From contig NZ_LMKA01000001.1 of the NCBI RefSeq assembly GCF_001421435.1, positions 241,836-305,835 on the forward strand: a stretch of 64,000 bases of DNA, in the 5' to 3' direction. Origin of the DNA: Chryseobacterium sp. Leaf201 (GTDB lineage Bacteria; Bacteroidota; Bacteroidia; Flavobacteriales; Weeksellaceae). Position numbers and translations under genes: made by a program. A model generated the notes under the pieces. That model worked only from the letters and a program-made list of their open reading frames with translations, ran no database searches and had not been told where the DNA came from. Shown here one piece after another: positions 1-7,484 of this stretch. Numbering within the stretch: position 1 is the first letter of the stretch; each line of letters opens with the position of its first letter.

Positions 1-254
1 GCCGCCCCTTTTACCGACAAACCCTTTTCATGGATTGTTTTTAAAACGACTAATTTGAATTTTACATCATACGTGCTATTGCTCCTGCGCTGCAGTCCCT
101 GCGCTCCATATAACTCATAAAACCGAACCCACTTGCGAACCATTGTCGGATCCAGACCAAATTTATGTGCCAGTGATTTTATTGAAAGATCACTTCCTAA
201 AATCTTCTCTACGCAGCTTTGCTTAAACTCTAAACTATATTTTGATATCCCCAT
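1..254 (-). CDS. IS3-family transposase OrfA, N-terminal part
   Basis: The frame starts at the ATG at 254 and runs off the window edge, giving about 84 residues beginning MGISKYSLEFKQ. It carries a helix-turn-helix with the features of IS3/IS150 OrfA (residues about 20-45, SIKSLAHKFGLDPTMVRKWV), then the start of a second helix-turn-helix. OrfA binds the terminal repeats; the catalytic DDE part (OrfB) is normally made by frameshifting and would lie outside the window. The start follows the terminal inverted repeat at the expected distance. Confidence 0.85.
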   Translation of the reverse strand, partial: MGISKYSLEFKQSCVEKILGSDLSIKSLAHKFGLDPTMVRKWVRFYELYGAQGLQRRSNSTYDVKFKLVVLKTIHEKGLSVKGA

Positions 255-302
255 AATTAAAAAATACCCCTAAAAAGTGTCTAACTTTTTGGGGGCAGTC
301 CA
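1..302 (-). mobile_element. IS3-family insertion sequence, terminal part only
   Basis: The element is cut by the window edge. Read on the minus strand it begins at 302 with TGGACTGCCCCCAAAAAG, then TTAGACAC: a TG-starting terminal inverted repeat of the kind seen in IS3-family (IS150-like) elements. An orfA-type reading frame starts 48 bp inside. Only one end is visible, so the target-site duplication and the integrity of the element cannot be judged. The insertion lies 15 bp past the stop codon of the permease gene at 318. Confidence 0.85.
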
Positions 303-317
303 ATCTGACGGCCTTTT

Positions 318-1478
318 TTATATTTTCCAGGATCTGATCAGCCAGCGGTAGATCAGTTCTTTCACAAAGAAATAAACCAGTACCGGGATTATAATGATCG
401 CTGCCCACAGCAGAGGATTGATATACATGGATAACAGTCCGTTAGAAACACCTGATTGTGCTAAAAAGTACTGTCCTCCGGCAATTACGGCTAAACTGAC
501 TGCCAGAACAATCATTAAGTTGATACAGAACCGTCTGCTGATATCGCCTACCATTTTTTTCGGTGAATATCCCAGGCTGTTTTTAATCGATACTTCCTCC
601 TGTTTTTCCAGAAACTGGATTTTAATAAAGCTTACGATAATATAAAGACACAGGGCGAAAATAAAAATTCCCAATAAAGCAATAAGGTTGAGCACAAGGA
701 AAAGTTTTGATTTTATCTTGGCAGAACGCAGGCTCTCCTGATTGGATTCATAATTGTGTTCTTTCATCTTTGAAATCAGGCTTTCATCGCCGGAATCTTG
801 TACCTGTACCAGAACCCTGTTAAAAATTTTAGGCTGATTGGCCAGCTGAGGCTTTTCTGCTAAATTTAAAGAATCAAGGAACTTTTTCGGAATCAGCACG
901 GAATGAATCCTGTCTGATAACCCTACCATTTTTCCGCGGTATGTTTTATTCTGTTTATTGACAACAATATTGATGTTAACCTCAATTTTCTTGGCAAAAT
1001 CTTCTGAAATCTGCGGCAGGCCCTGGTTTAAAGCAAATCCGTAATTGTACAGGTTCAGGTATTCCCTTGAAATAATAATCGGGATTTCGTCACCTCTTAC
1101 CTGGAATTCTTCTTCGGTCAATGGAACATCAATTGCTTTTATATCAACGCCTTCAAAATACAGGTCTGTATAAAAAGGAATGAAGTCGCCGCCGTTTGCC
1201 GAAGCTTTAAACTCGTTCGCCGAAAACGGATACACGCTTTCCACTTCCTGCCATTTTTTAAGTCCGGCAATATCTTTTTCATTGAATCCGAGCAGTTCCC
1301 TCCGCCCGATATTATCAGGCGTAATTTTCTTGCTGAAAGTCAGCCAGTAGTTGCTGTCACTGCTTTTGTTCCCGAAAAGCCGGTTGGCATTTTCATACAG
1401 CTGCAGGCAGGACAGCACCAGGATAAAGGCTATAAATAATCCTGCATACAGGATCACTGAGTTAAAAATTTTCTTCAT
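318..1478 (-). CDS. FtsX/MacB-like ABC transporter permease
   Basis: 386 residues. One N-terminal membrane helix (about residues 7-27) is followed by a large extracytoplasmic domain (about 30-255) and three C-terminal helices (about 258-285, 315-340, 350-372). This is the FtsX/MacB topology: such permeases do mechanotransmission or lipoprotein handling, not channel transport. It is the last gene of a three-gene operon, 6 bp after its ATPase (1485) and behind a lipoprotein (2125). The substrate is unknown. The family call rests on topology and the adjacent ATPase, since sequence identity to MacB or LolC is not obvious. An IS3-family element sits 15 bp after the stop codon. Confidence 0.7.
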   Translation of the reverse strand: MKKIFNSVILYAGLFIAFILVLSCLQLYENANRLFGNKSSDSNYWLTFSKKITPDNIGRRELLGFNEKDIAGLKKWQEVESVYPFSANEFKASANGGDFIPFYTDLYFEGVDIKAIDVPLTEEEFQVRGDEIPIIISREYLNLYNYGFALNQGLPQISEDFAKKIEVNINIVVNKQNKTYRGKMVGLSDRIHSVLIPKKFLDSLNLAEKPQLANQPKIFNRVLVQVQDSGDESLISKMKEHNYESNQESLRSAKIKSKLFLVLNLIALLGIFIFALCLYIIVSFIKIQFLEKQEEVSIKNSLGYSPKKMVGDISRRFCINLMIVLAVSLAVIAGGQYFLAQSGVSNGLLSMYINPLLWAAIIIIPVLVYFFVKELIYRWLIRSWKI

Positions 1479-1484
1479 ACGCTT

Positions 1485-2132
1485 TTATAAATGAAGAATT
1501 TGATATTCATGTTCAAAAGGAAATTCATTCAATTCAAAGAATATAACCGAACTTCCGCTTTCCCGGGACACCTCATCGATCAATGAAAATGCAATTTTTC
1601 TGTTGTTGAAATCCAGGTGGCTGAAACATTCGTCATACACCAGGAAATCTGTCGGATTGATTAAGCTTCTAACGATGGCGCTTCTTTGTCTCTCCCCATA
1701 CGAGCAGTTTTCCGCTTTTTTATCAAGCAGGTTCCTGATTCCCAGTCTTTCTGCATACTCTTCCATTTTCGGAATGAACTTTTTCCGGTCCTTGTCAAAA
1801 ACACGTAGCAGGATATTCTCTGAAACCGTAAGGTTCTTAATTAACCTGACATCTTGGAACAGCAGGCTTATTCCCGCTTTCCTGTGCTCCACAATTTTTT
1901 CCAGATGCAGGTCTTTTACCACCTGCTGATCATACTTTATGTTTCCTTCATATTGAAAATGGGTTCCCAGTATTGCGGTGGCCAAAGTAGATTTTCCGCT
2001 TCCGGAAGGCGCAACAATCAGGAACTTTTTCCCTTTCTGAAAAACAATATTGCGATTCCAGATTTCAGATTGTTCAATATTTTTTGGTGTAAAATATTTC
2101 GGGGAGATATTTTCTAAAACAATATTATCCAT
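1485..2132 (-). CDS. ABC transporter ATP-binding protein with atypical motifs
   Basis: 215 residues, a single nucleotide-binding domain. Walker A is APSGSGKST (about 42-50), the Q-loop is in LLFQDVRL, the signature is the degenerate CSYGERQR, and Walker B is FLVYDECFSHLD with the catalytic Glu present. The usual switch (H-loop) histidine is not visible: the corresponding strand reads SVIFFELNEF. It overlaps the lipoprotein gene upstream by 8 bp and lies 6 bp before the permease, so the three are almost certainly co-translated. It should power the permease at 318; a mechanotransmission role is inferred from the permease topology. Confidence 0.8.
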   Translation of the reverse strand: MDNIVLENISPKYFTPKNIEQSEIWNRNIVFQKGKKFLIVAPSGSGKSTLATAILGTHFQYEGNIKYDQQVVKDLHLEKIVEHRKAGISLLFQDVRLIKNLTVSENILLRVFDKDRKKFIPKMEEYAERLGIRNLLDKKAENCSYGERQRSAIVRSLINPTDFLVYDECFSHLDFNNRKIAFSLIDEVSRESGSSVIFFELNEFPFEHEYQILHL

Positions 2133-3576
2133 TCATAATTAAATAATACAATGCATTTTCATCCTTTTTATCCAGTGTAAAGACCGTTTTGGAAACCAGG
2201 TTTCCGTCGTCTTCCTTAGATTCATTAACCATATTGGTTACTTTTACGGCAGCATCGTGTTTTTGATTATAATCATTCCCGTCAGACCATGAATAAGCGG
2301 TAACCCCGGATTTTTTATCAAGTTTTGAGTTTTTACCCGCCTTCTTGTTCTGGAACTGATAAATTACCGTGTCGTCATCAGAAAAGATCACTTCATTTTT
2401 GCCGATCATGTATTTTTTACTTGCTCCGATTGGGCCCTGTAACAATGAAGCCAGCTGCTCTTTCTTATCCGGATTGAAACCCAATACCAGCGCGTTATTG
2501 GATCTGTAGGAATAATCCATACTGTCCGTTGGTGCAGCTTTAAAGTCTACAAAAGCATAATCTCCTGTAAAAGTGGAAGTGATATCTTCCAGTGTTTTGT
2601 TGGTTGATGCCAGGTAATGGTTTACGGTAGCTTCAAAACCGGCTTCTTTTATCAGGTACTTCATAAAATCCAGGCTGAAGAACCCCACTGTAAACGATTT
2701 TGCATTGTCCAGTTCAACATTTTTTACAAGATCATAGTTGACTTTATTTTTATCATAATATTTCTCCACCACTTTCTTCATGTCATTATTAAAGAAGGTC
2801 TTGGTATCCATTTCAGCTTTCCCTTTGTCAAAGTTGAAATCAAAGCCCATCCCTGAATCTTTAATCAGTTTATTTACAGCAAGAGTTTCAATATATCCTT
2901 TTGAAAGGTAGCTTGCTACAGCAGAAAGGTTTACCCAGCCGCTGATGTCTTTGTTATCTACCAAAGACTGATCCACCTGTTCTTTGATCACGGTGCTTGA
3001 AGTGCCTTTTCTTCCCCAGAAATCCGTAAAATATTTTTCACTGAGTTTTGGCACACTGCCTGAAGATCCGCCCATGGAACCGTAACCCGCATAAGGGCTG
3101 TAAGATTTTTCGCTGGAAATAATGGCCAGGTCACCTTTTATGCTGCCGGACAGCTTGCCGTCAACATAGATATAGTCTTTATTATCAATGCTTACCTTGC
3201 TTTTAGTAAGATCAGACATGCTTTTCTGGAATTTTGCCTTGTCATTGATCCAGAAGAATGCTTTTGCGTCAGGATCATAGGCAGATTTACCCTGGTCAAT
3301 AATAAAATAAAGAGGCTTGTCCGTATCAATACCAGATTCTTTAGGCTTGCTTACCAGCTGCAAAAAGAATTTTTCGTCATCTTTCAGGTTTTTCTTCTCC
3401 TTTAAAATCTTATCAACGGGAATTTTTTCTGAAATGGTATTTAAATTAACCCTGGACAATCCCAATGTCGTGTCTGTGGTATACGCCAGAATTTCATTAT
3501 TCTTATTGGAATTGCAGGAAAGCAGGACTGCAAACGCAAATACGTAGAACAATGGTCTCATTAAAATGTTTCTCAT
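2125..3576 (-). CDS. DUF4836-family lipoprotein
   Basis: 483 residues with a hydrophobic N-terminus and lipobox (VLLSC, Cys21), so probably lipid-anchored. The remainder resembles the Bacteroidota DUF4836 family, which has no assigned biochemical function. A Gly/Ser-rich loop lies near residues 165-175. The start at 3576 is preceded by a promoter box at 3596-3603; Met6 is an alternative start that keeps the signal peptide. The gene overlaps the ABC ATPase by 8 bp, suggesting that it is the lipoprotein partner or client of the transporter. Family assignment is from recall of sequence style and was not searched. Confidence 0.7.
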   Translation of the reverse strand: MRNILMRPLFYVFAFAVLLSCNSNKNNEILAYTTDTTLGLSRVNLNTISEKIPVDKILKEKKNLKDDEKFFLQLVSKPKESGIDTDKPLYFIIDQGKSAYDPDAKAFFWINDKAKFQKSMSDLTKSKVSIDNKDYIYVDGKLSGSIKGDLAIISSEKSYSPYAGYGSMGGSSGSVPKLSEKYFTDFWGRKGTSSTVIKEQVDQSLVDNKDISGWVNLSAVASYLSKGYIETLAVNKLIKDSGMGFDFNFDKGKAEMDTKTFFNNDMKKVVEKYYDKNKVNYDLVKNVELDNAKSFTVGFFSLDFMKYLIKEAGFEATVNHYLASTNKTLEDITSTFTGDYAFVDFKAAPTDSMDYSYRSNNALVLGFNPDKKEQLASLLQGPIGASKKYMIGKNEVIFSDDDTVIYQFQNKKAGKNSKLDKKSGVTAYSWSDGNDYNQKHDAAVKVTNMVNESKEDDGNLVSKTVFTLDKKDENALYYLIMNG

Positions 3577-3595
3577 AATTATTAAGTGTAAGAAA

Positions 3596-3603
3596 CAAAT
3601 ATA
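3596..3603 (-). promoter_or_regulatory. -7 promoter box of the lipoprotein/ABC operon
   Basis: Minus-strand TATATTTG matches the Bacteroidota -7 consensus TAnnTTTG. It lies 20 bp before the lipoprotein ATG, leaving a short leader. No good -33 TTG is seen at the usual distance; TTTCG comes closest. Confidence 0.6.
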
Positions 3604-3683
3604 ACCTTTTGTAATGAACGAAACCCGTTTATCTGTGAATTACAAAAAAATTAGAAATAAACCCTGGATTTAATAAAATTTTA

Positions 3684-3691
3684 TATATTTG
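3684..3691 (+). promoter_or_regulatory. -7 promoter box of the short leader transcript
   Basis: TATATTTG fits TAnnTTTG and is followed by GC, as in many Bacteroidota promoters. Transcription would begin near 3697, about 37 bp before a 25-codon ORF that ends just before an intrinsic terminator. Confidence 0.6.
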
Positions 3692-3733
3692 CAGCAGAAA
3701 ATAAAGTTTAACCCATTAAAAAACAACGAAGCA

Positions 3734-3811
3734 ATGTTCATATTAGATCATAATTCTCCTTTCAGTTTACCGCTTATGGTGGTAAGGCTTCGTGGTTGGG
3801 TACATTCTTAG
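3734..3811 (+). CDS. Putative 25-residue leader peptide
   Basis: A short ORF (MFILDHNSPFSLPLMVVRLR, then GWVHS) lies between a promoter box (3684-3691) and a Rho-independent terminator (3834-3866), the layout of an attenuator leader peptide. It ends in a cluster of Val, Arg, Leu and Trp codons. No homopolymeric run of one amino acid points to a specific amino acid, although branched-chain residues are common. The next gene, rtcB, starts 348 bp downstream. I do not recognise the peptide; it may be translated for regulation only, or the ORF may be fortuitous. Confidence 0.45.
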   Translation: MFILDHNSPFSLPLMVVRLRGWVHS

Positions 3812-3833
3812 AATAACAGTATAATGAAATATC

Positions 3834-3866
3834 AGAACCCGGAGTCATAAGATTTCGGGTTTTTTA
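3834..3866 (+). terminator. Intrinsic terminator/attenuator after the leader ORF
   Basis: AACCCG and CGGGTT form a stem around a 14-nt loop, followed by a run of T. It lies 24 bp after the leader stop codon. The left arm (ACCCGG) could alternatively pair with TTGGGT inside the leader ORF (3797-3802), which would break the terminator. Confidence 0.7.
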
Positions 3867-3918
3867 TTGCGCAATATTTCAAACTCAAACCAGTTTCCCC
3901 GAAATCATTTTTTAATCA

Positions 3919-4004
3919 GGAGCTTAATCCCGCTGTCCACTGTATCTTTTTTGCCAGCGCTTTTCAGGCCGTGCAAAAAAGGATGCCGTTTCCATCGGGG
4001 CTAA
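3919..4004 (+). repeat. Imperfect palindromic interspersed element
   Basis: An 86-bp non-coding unit with nested inverted repeats: AGCttaatCCCG near the left end matches CGGGGCT at the right end, and ATCTTTTTTGC (3944-3954) matches GCAAAAAAGGAT (3973-3984). I recall closely similar palindromes (CCGCTGTATCTTTTTT...AAAAAAGGATGCCG) between genes in many Flavobacterium and Chryseobacterium genomes. Only one copy is in this window, so repetition is from memory, not shown here. Confidence 0.5.
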
Positions 4005-4020
4005 AGAAATACTCCACATT

Positions 4021-4045
4021 GTCATTTTGACGAAGGAAGGATTTA
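4021..4045 (+). repeat. Possible short intergenic motif (GTCATTTTGACGAAGGAAGG)
   Basis: The string resembles the common flavobacterial intergenic motif GTCATTCTGACGAAGGAAGAATCT. It follows the palindromic element by 16 bp. A further TCTAAC/CATCTCATA-type low-complexity stretch lies at 4119-4151, just before rtcB. No function can be read. Confidence 0.3.
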
Positions 4046-4073
4046 TTTCTTACTAATCAAAATGATCATAAAT

Positions 4074-4081
4074 TAAATTTG
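4074..4081 (+). promoter_or_regulatory. Candidate promoter box of the rtcB operon, with adjacent dyad
   Basis: TAAATTTG matches TAnnTTTG and lies 78 bp before the rtcB start. An inverted repeat ACTAA-TTAT-TTAGT (4082-4095) follows directly, over the expected transcription start, and could be an operator. No clear -33 element is seen, so the call is moderate. Confidence 0.45.
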
Positions 4082-4159
4082 ACTAATTATTTAGTTGAAA
4101 AAAATCAGATGCTTAAAGTCTAACCTCTGGCATCTCATATCTAACATCTTATTAAAACA

Positions 4160-5551
4160 ATGGGAAATTTAAAACTAAAAGGAAAAGATATATTAAAATT
4201 AGGCTACCCGAACAACCAGAGCGTCAACATCGCTTTGGAGGTGATGAAAAGGAATTTTGCAACGAAGAATATTCATCATGTAAAATCGCTTCTGAAAGAA
4301 ATTCTGGTCAGTCCGGAGAACTACGAAAAAGATTTAACCTTCGGACAAATCGCGGAAGCCCTGCTTTCATCAAATAAAACAGAAAAAAGGATGCTGAATG
4401 CCAACCGGACGTCTTTTCAGATTTTCGGGACTCAGATTTCAGATGAAGCCAAAAGCCAGCTGTACACAGGGCTGAAGCTTCCAATTGCGGTGCAGGGCGC
4501 GCTGATGCCTGATGCACACAGCGGCTACGGCCTCCCGATCGGCGGTGTGCTCGCCGTAGAAAATGCCGTAATTCCTTACGGAGTCGGGATGGATATCGGC
4601 TGCAGGATGAGCCTGAGTATTCTGGATACGCCGGTTTCATATCTGGACGGAGCGAAAGATAAATATGAAAAAGCACTGGCCGAGCACACGAAATTCGGGA
4701 TGTATGAAACGCATAAATCCCATATCGATCATGAAATTTTCGACAGGGATACGTTCGATATGATTCCGGTTTTGAGAAGGTTGAAAGGCAAAGCCATCAA
4801 ACAGATGGGAAGTTCCGGCGGCGGAAACCATTTTGTGGAATTCGGGGAAGTTCAGATTACGGAAGAAGATGCGCAGATCGGGCTCCCAAAAGGGAAATAC
4901 CTCGGGATTCTTTCTCACAGCGGCTCACGCGGACTGGGTGCGGAAATCGCCCAGTACTATTCAAGAGTTGCGACAGAACAATGTCCGCTGCCGAAAGAAG
5001 CGCAGAACTTCGCCTGGCTGGATCTGGATACGCATCTCGGGCTAGAATACTGGACAGCAATGAACCTGGCCGGAGATTATGCTTCAGCCTGTCATGACGA
5101 TATTCACAGAAGACTGGTGAAAGCAGTCGGCGGACGCGTAAAAGCCAGGATTGAAAACCACCACAATTTTGCATGGAAAGAAATCCATAACGGAAAAGAA
5201 GTGATTGTTCACAGAAAAGGCGCCACACCGGCTAGTGAAAATGAGCTGGGAATGATCCCAGGATCAATGACGGCAAAAGGTTTTATCGTTCGCGGAAAAG
5301 GAAACTCTGAGTCTTTGAACTCTGCTTCACACGGAGCCGGAAGGGCTTTTTCAAGGGGAGAATGCCGGAATCTTTTCACTCAGAATGACATCAGAAAAGA
5401 ATTAAAACTCAAGAATGTCACTTTAATGGGCGGAAATACCGAGGAAGCTCCGATGGCGTACAAAAATATCAATGACGTCATGAATGCCCAAAGTGAGCTG
5501 GTGGATATCCTCGGTACTTTTCAGCCGCGAATTGTGAGGATGGATAAGTAA
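4160..5551 (+). CDS. rtcB: RNA-splicing ligase RtcB family protein
   Basis: 463 residues, longer than E. coli RtcB (about 408). RtcB joins RNA 2',3'-cyclic phosphate or 3'-phosphate ends to 5'-OH ends using GTP and Mn2+. The family signatures are present: MPDAH (116-120), GVGMDIGCRM with metal-binding Cys148, GGGNHF (221-225), LSHSGSRG (251-258), HHNF (334-337), HRKGATPA (351-358), and SASHGAGR with His391 as the guanylylation site. All expected catalytic residues are seen, so it should be active. It heads a four-gene operon with prfH, which points to repair of cleaved rRNA or tRNA at the ribosome rather than general tRNA splicing. Confidence 0.93.
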   Translation: MGNLKLKGKDILKLGYPNNQSVNIALEVMKRNFATKNIHHVKSLLKEILVSPENYEKDLTFGQIAEALLSSNKTEKRMLNANRTSFQIFGTQISDEAKSQLYTGLKLPIAVQGALMPDAHSGYGLPIGGVLAVENAVIPYGVGMDIGCRMSLSILDTPVSYLDGAKDKYEKALAEHTKFGMYETHKSHIDHEIFDRDTFDMIPVLRRLKGKAIKQMGSSGGGNHFVEFGEVQITEEDAQIGLPKGKYLGILSHSGSRGLGAEIAQYYSRVATEQCPLPKEAQNFAWLDLDTHLGLEYWTAMNLAGDYASACHDDIHRRLVKAVGGRVKARIENHHNFAWKEIHNGKEVIVHRKGATPASENELGMIPGSMTAKGFIVRGKGNSESLNSASHGAGRAFSRGECRNLFTQNDIRKELKLKNVTLMGGNTEEAPMAYKNINDVMNAQSELVDILGTFQPRIVRMDK

Positions 5552-5632
5552 AATGATTGATAGGCTGTAATTGCCGGCTGATAGATTTTAGCTGGCAGTT
5601 GAACTGTAAACAGTCGAAAATTAATTAATAAA

Positions 5633-6211
5633 ATGAAAAAAATATATCAGCAGAAATATTTCAATTACGACGATAATATATTTGTCGTCTGTCCGGATTG
5701 CGGAGAAGATGCTGTCGTGAAAAATGAACATAGCTACAAACAGGCAACCTTGGAATGCAGGCATTGTAATTTGAAGAAAAATGGACATGATCTGATGGTT
5801 TACAAAGTATTTGTGAATATTAACTGTCCCATGTGTGCGCATCCTATCCGCTATGAACAGGGAAATCTGAAAGAAAAGCCTAAAACTGTTCTGGTAAAAT
5901 GTGATGGATGTGATGCTTCTTTTCAGATTAAGCCGAAAACTGAAAAATATTTAAATTCTTTTACGAAACAGGAAGGATTAATACATGACCGGATTTTTGG
6001 TTGTCCTTATTATTTTCAGGAAGATTTTAAGAACAAATTATTCTGGGCAAAGAACCGGGAACATCTTTTAGAAATGGAGAATTATGTTTCATCAGATTTA
6101 AGGACAAGACTGCCTTACAGAATGCGAATGGTAGAAAGACTGCCAACATTTATTAAAGAAGCTAAAAACAGAGAAGCGATCTTAAAAATTTTACAAAAGT
6201 GGAAAAATTAA
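5633..6211 (+). CDS. Double zinc-ribbon protein of the rtcB-prfH operon
   Basis: 192 residues with no recognised name. Four CxxC knuckles form two likely zinc ribbons: Cys20/Cys23 with Cys42/Cys45, and Cys65/Cys68 with Cys90/Cys93. The C-terminal half is charged and aromatic, with no membrane segment. The stop overlaps the prfH start by 13 bp, so translation is coupled; rtcB lies 81 bp upstream. Such ribbons often bind nucleic acid or ribosomal sites, so a role in recognising damaged RNA or ribosomes together with RtcB and PrfH is plausible but inferred. Confidence 0.8.
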   Translation: MKKIYQQKYFNYDDNIFVVCPDCGEDAVVKNEHSYKQATLECRHCNLKKNGHDLMVYKVFVNINCPMCAHPIRYEQGNLKEKPKTVLVKCDGCDASFQIKPKTEKYLNSFTKQEGLIHDRIFGCPYYFQEDFKNKLFWAKNREHLLEMENYVSSDLRTRLPYRMRMVERLPTFIKEAKNREAILKILQKWKN

Positions 6212-6897
6212 TACAGCTCACCGCAGGAAGAGGGCCTTTAGAATGCCAGTGGGTAGCAGCCAAAGTGCTGAAGGTTTTCCTCGAGGATGCAAAAGCGCAT
6301 ACTATAGACTATGAAATCATTCACCGTGAAGCCGGTGATGAAAATCTGACGGTAAAATCCGTAACCATCCTTTTAAAATCAAAAGAGCTGGAGGGATTTT
6401 TAAAAAAATGGCTGGGAAGTATCTGCTGGACAGGGAAAAGTACATTCCGGAAACTGCACAAAAGAAGCAACTGGTTCATCGGTATTTTTGAGCTTGAAGG
6501 ATTGGACATGATTAATTTCAGTGAACAAGATATCCAGTTTCAGACGGCCCGGAGCCAGGGAAGCGGCGGACAGAACGTGAATAAAGTGAATACTGCTGTT
6601 CGGGCTACTCATTTGCCGACGGGGCAAAGCGTGTTCGTACAGGATTCACGATCTCAGTTGGAGAATAAAAAACGGTCTGTCACAAGATTAAAAGAAAAAG
6701 TCCTGGAGCATAATATAAGCCAGCTTCAGAAAAGGATGCAGGAAACCTGGAACAATCACCTGCAGGTACAGCGGGGAAATCCGGTCCGTACATTTTCCGG
6801 AACAGATTTTAAAAAGTCTTATCAGGAAAAATCTTTCAAAAAAGAAAGGAACAGTTTAAAAAATGAATTAAAAAACTACAGAAATGACCTTAACTAA
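6199..6897 (+). CDS. prfH: Peptide chain release factor-like protein PrfH
   Basis: 232 residues. The GGQ motif that triggers peptidyl-tRNA hydrolysis is at 123-125 in [10 protein letters not shown]. The N-terminus [16 protein letters not shown] is typical of PrfH, and the large codon-recognition domain 2/4 of RF1 and RF2 is missing. PrfH releases peptides from ribosomes damaged in the decoding centre and is known to act with a co-encoded RtcB that reseals the cut 16S rRNA. The basic C-terminal tail (205-227) fits ribosome binding. The gene overlaps the zinc-ribbon gene by 13 bp and the TPR gene by 14 bp. Confidence 0.92.
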   Translation: MEKLIQLTAGRGPLECQWVAAKVLKVFLEDAKAHTIDYEIIHREAGDENLTVKSVTILLKSKELEGFLKKWLGSICWTGKSTFRKLHKRSNWFIGIFELEGLDMINFSEQDIQFQTARSQGSGGQNVNKVNTAVRATHLPTGQSVFVQDSRSQLENKKRSVTRLKEKVLEHNISQLQKRMQETWNNHLQVQRGNPVRTFSGTDFKKSYQEKSFKKERNSLKNELKNYRNDLN

Positions 6898-7396
6898 AAG
6901 CAAATATTATTTCGAGGCTCTGGATCATTATCCTTACAGCCTGCCGGATTGCCTGGAAGCACTGAATTATGCGCTGTCCTACGATCCCGAAGATGCAGAC
7001 AGCCTGTGCCTGATGGGAAGAATCTACAGTGAAATGCTCACGGATTATAATAAGGCAAAACTTTATTTTGAAGAAGCAATGCAGTGTGACATGACCAGTC
7101 TCAATGTTCCGCAGTACTATATCAAATGCCTTCTGGACAATGAAGATCTGCGGGAAGCAGAAAAACTCATCAGATATTCTTTAAAAATCAAAGGAATCGA
7201 CAGGTCAGTAATCTGGATGCACCGGTCTCTGCTTTCCGAAAAAAGAGGAAGCCTGGTAAATGCCCTGAAATTTTTAAAAGAAGCGGAAAAACATTGTTTT
7301 ACTCCGGGCAGTCTGGAACTGGTAAAAGAACGGAAGAAGTTCATCCGGTCTAAAAGGCAGAAAAACAAAACTGAAAAGAAAAAGGAGACCCAATAG
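6884..7396 (+). CDS. TPR-repeat protein ending the rtcB-prfH operon
   Basis: 170 residues with about three to four tetratricopeptide-like helix pairs (for example [20 protein letters not shown] near 27-46 and [12 protein letters not shown] near 58-69) and a very basic Lys/Arg-rich tail (155-170). There is no signal peptide or membrane helix, so it is cytoplasmic. It starts 14 bp inside prfH. The stop codon lies at the loop/stem edge of the operon terminator. A scaffold or ribosome-binding accessory role is inferred only from repeats, basic tail and gene order. Confidence 0.8.
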   Translation: MTLTKSKYYFEALDHYPYSLPDCLEALNYALSYDPEDADSLCLMGRIYSEMLTDYNKAKLYFEEAMQCDMTSLNVPQYYIKCLLDNEDLREAEKLIRYSLKIKGIDRSVIWMHRSLLSEKRGSLVNALKFLKEAEKHCFTPGSLELVKERKKFIRSKRQKNKTEKKKETQ

Positions 7397-7406
7397 GTCT
7401 CCTTTT
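7381..7406. terminator. Bidirectional terminator after the rtcB-prfH operon
   Basis: AAAGGAGACC (7381-7390), loop CAATA, then GGTCTCCTTTT (7396-7406). It has a T-run on both strands, so it can also end the convergent cytochrome c transcript. The TPR gene stop codon (7394-7396) is inside the hairpin. Confidence 0.9.
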
Positions 7407-7484
7407 ATCGTATTCTAATCTTACTTTTTATTGACAGAGATCAGTCTGTATTTAACACAGCTTTTGAAGCTATTTTTTAATTGA

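Noticed and set aside
4857..5228. 123-codon open frame antisense to rtcB
   Set aside because: RtcB motifs run without a break through this interval; the antisense product has no domain-like pattern.
5552..5632. Regulatory element between rtcB and the zinc-ribbon gene
   Set aside because: The 81-bp gap contains imperfect CTG/CAG-type short repeats but no promoter box, hairpin with T-run or conserved pattern that I can support.
6199..6897. prfH read as RF2 or ArfB
   Set aside because: RF2 is longer and has a codon-reading domain. ArfB starts close to GGQ, while here 120 residues with the PrfH-type start ([13 protein letters not shown]) come first.
7458..7481. Second terminator AGCTT-TTG-AAGCT with T-run
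   Set aside because: Only a 5-bp stem, and a much stronger terminator is 50 bp upstream.
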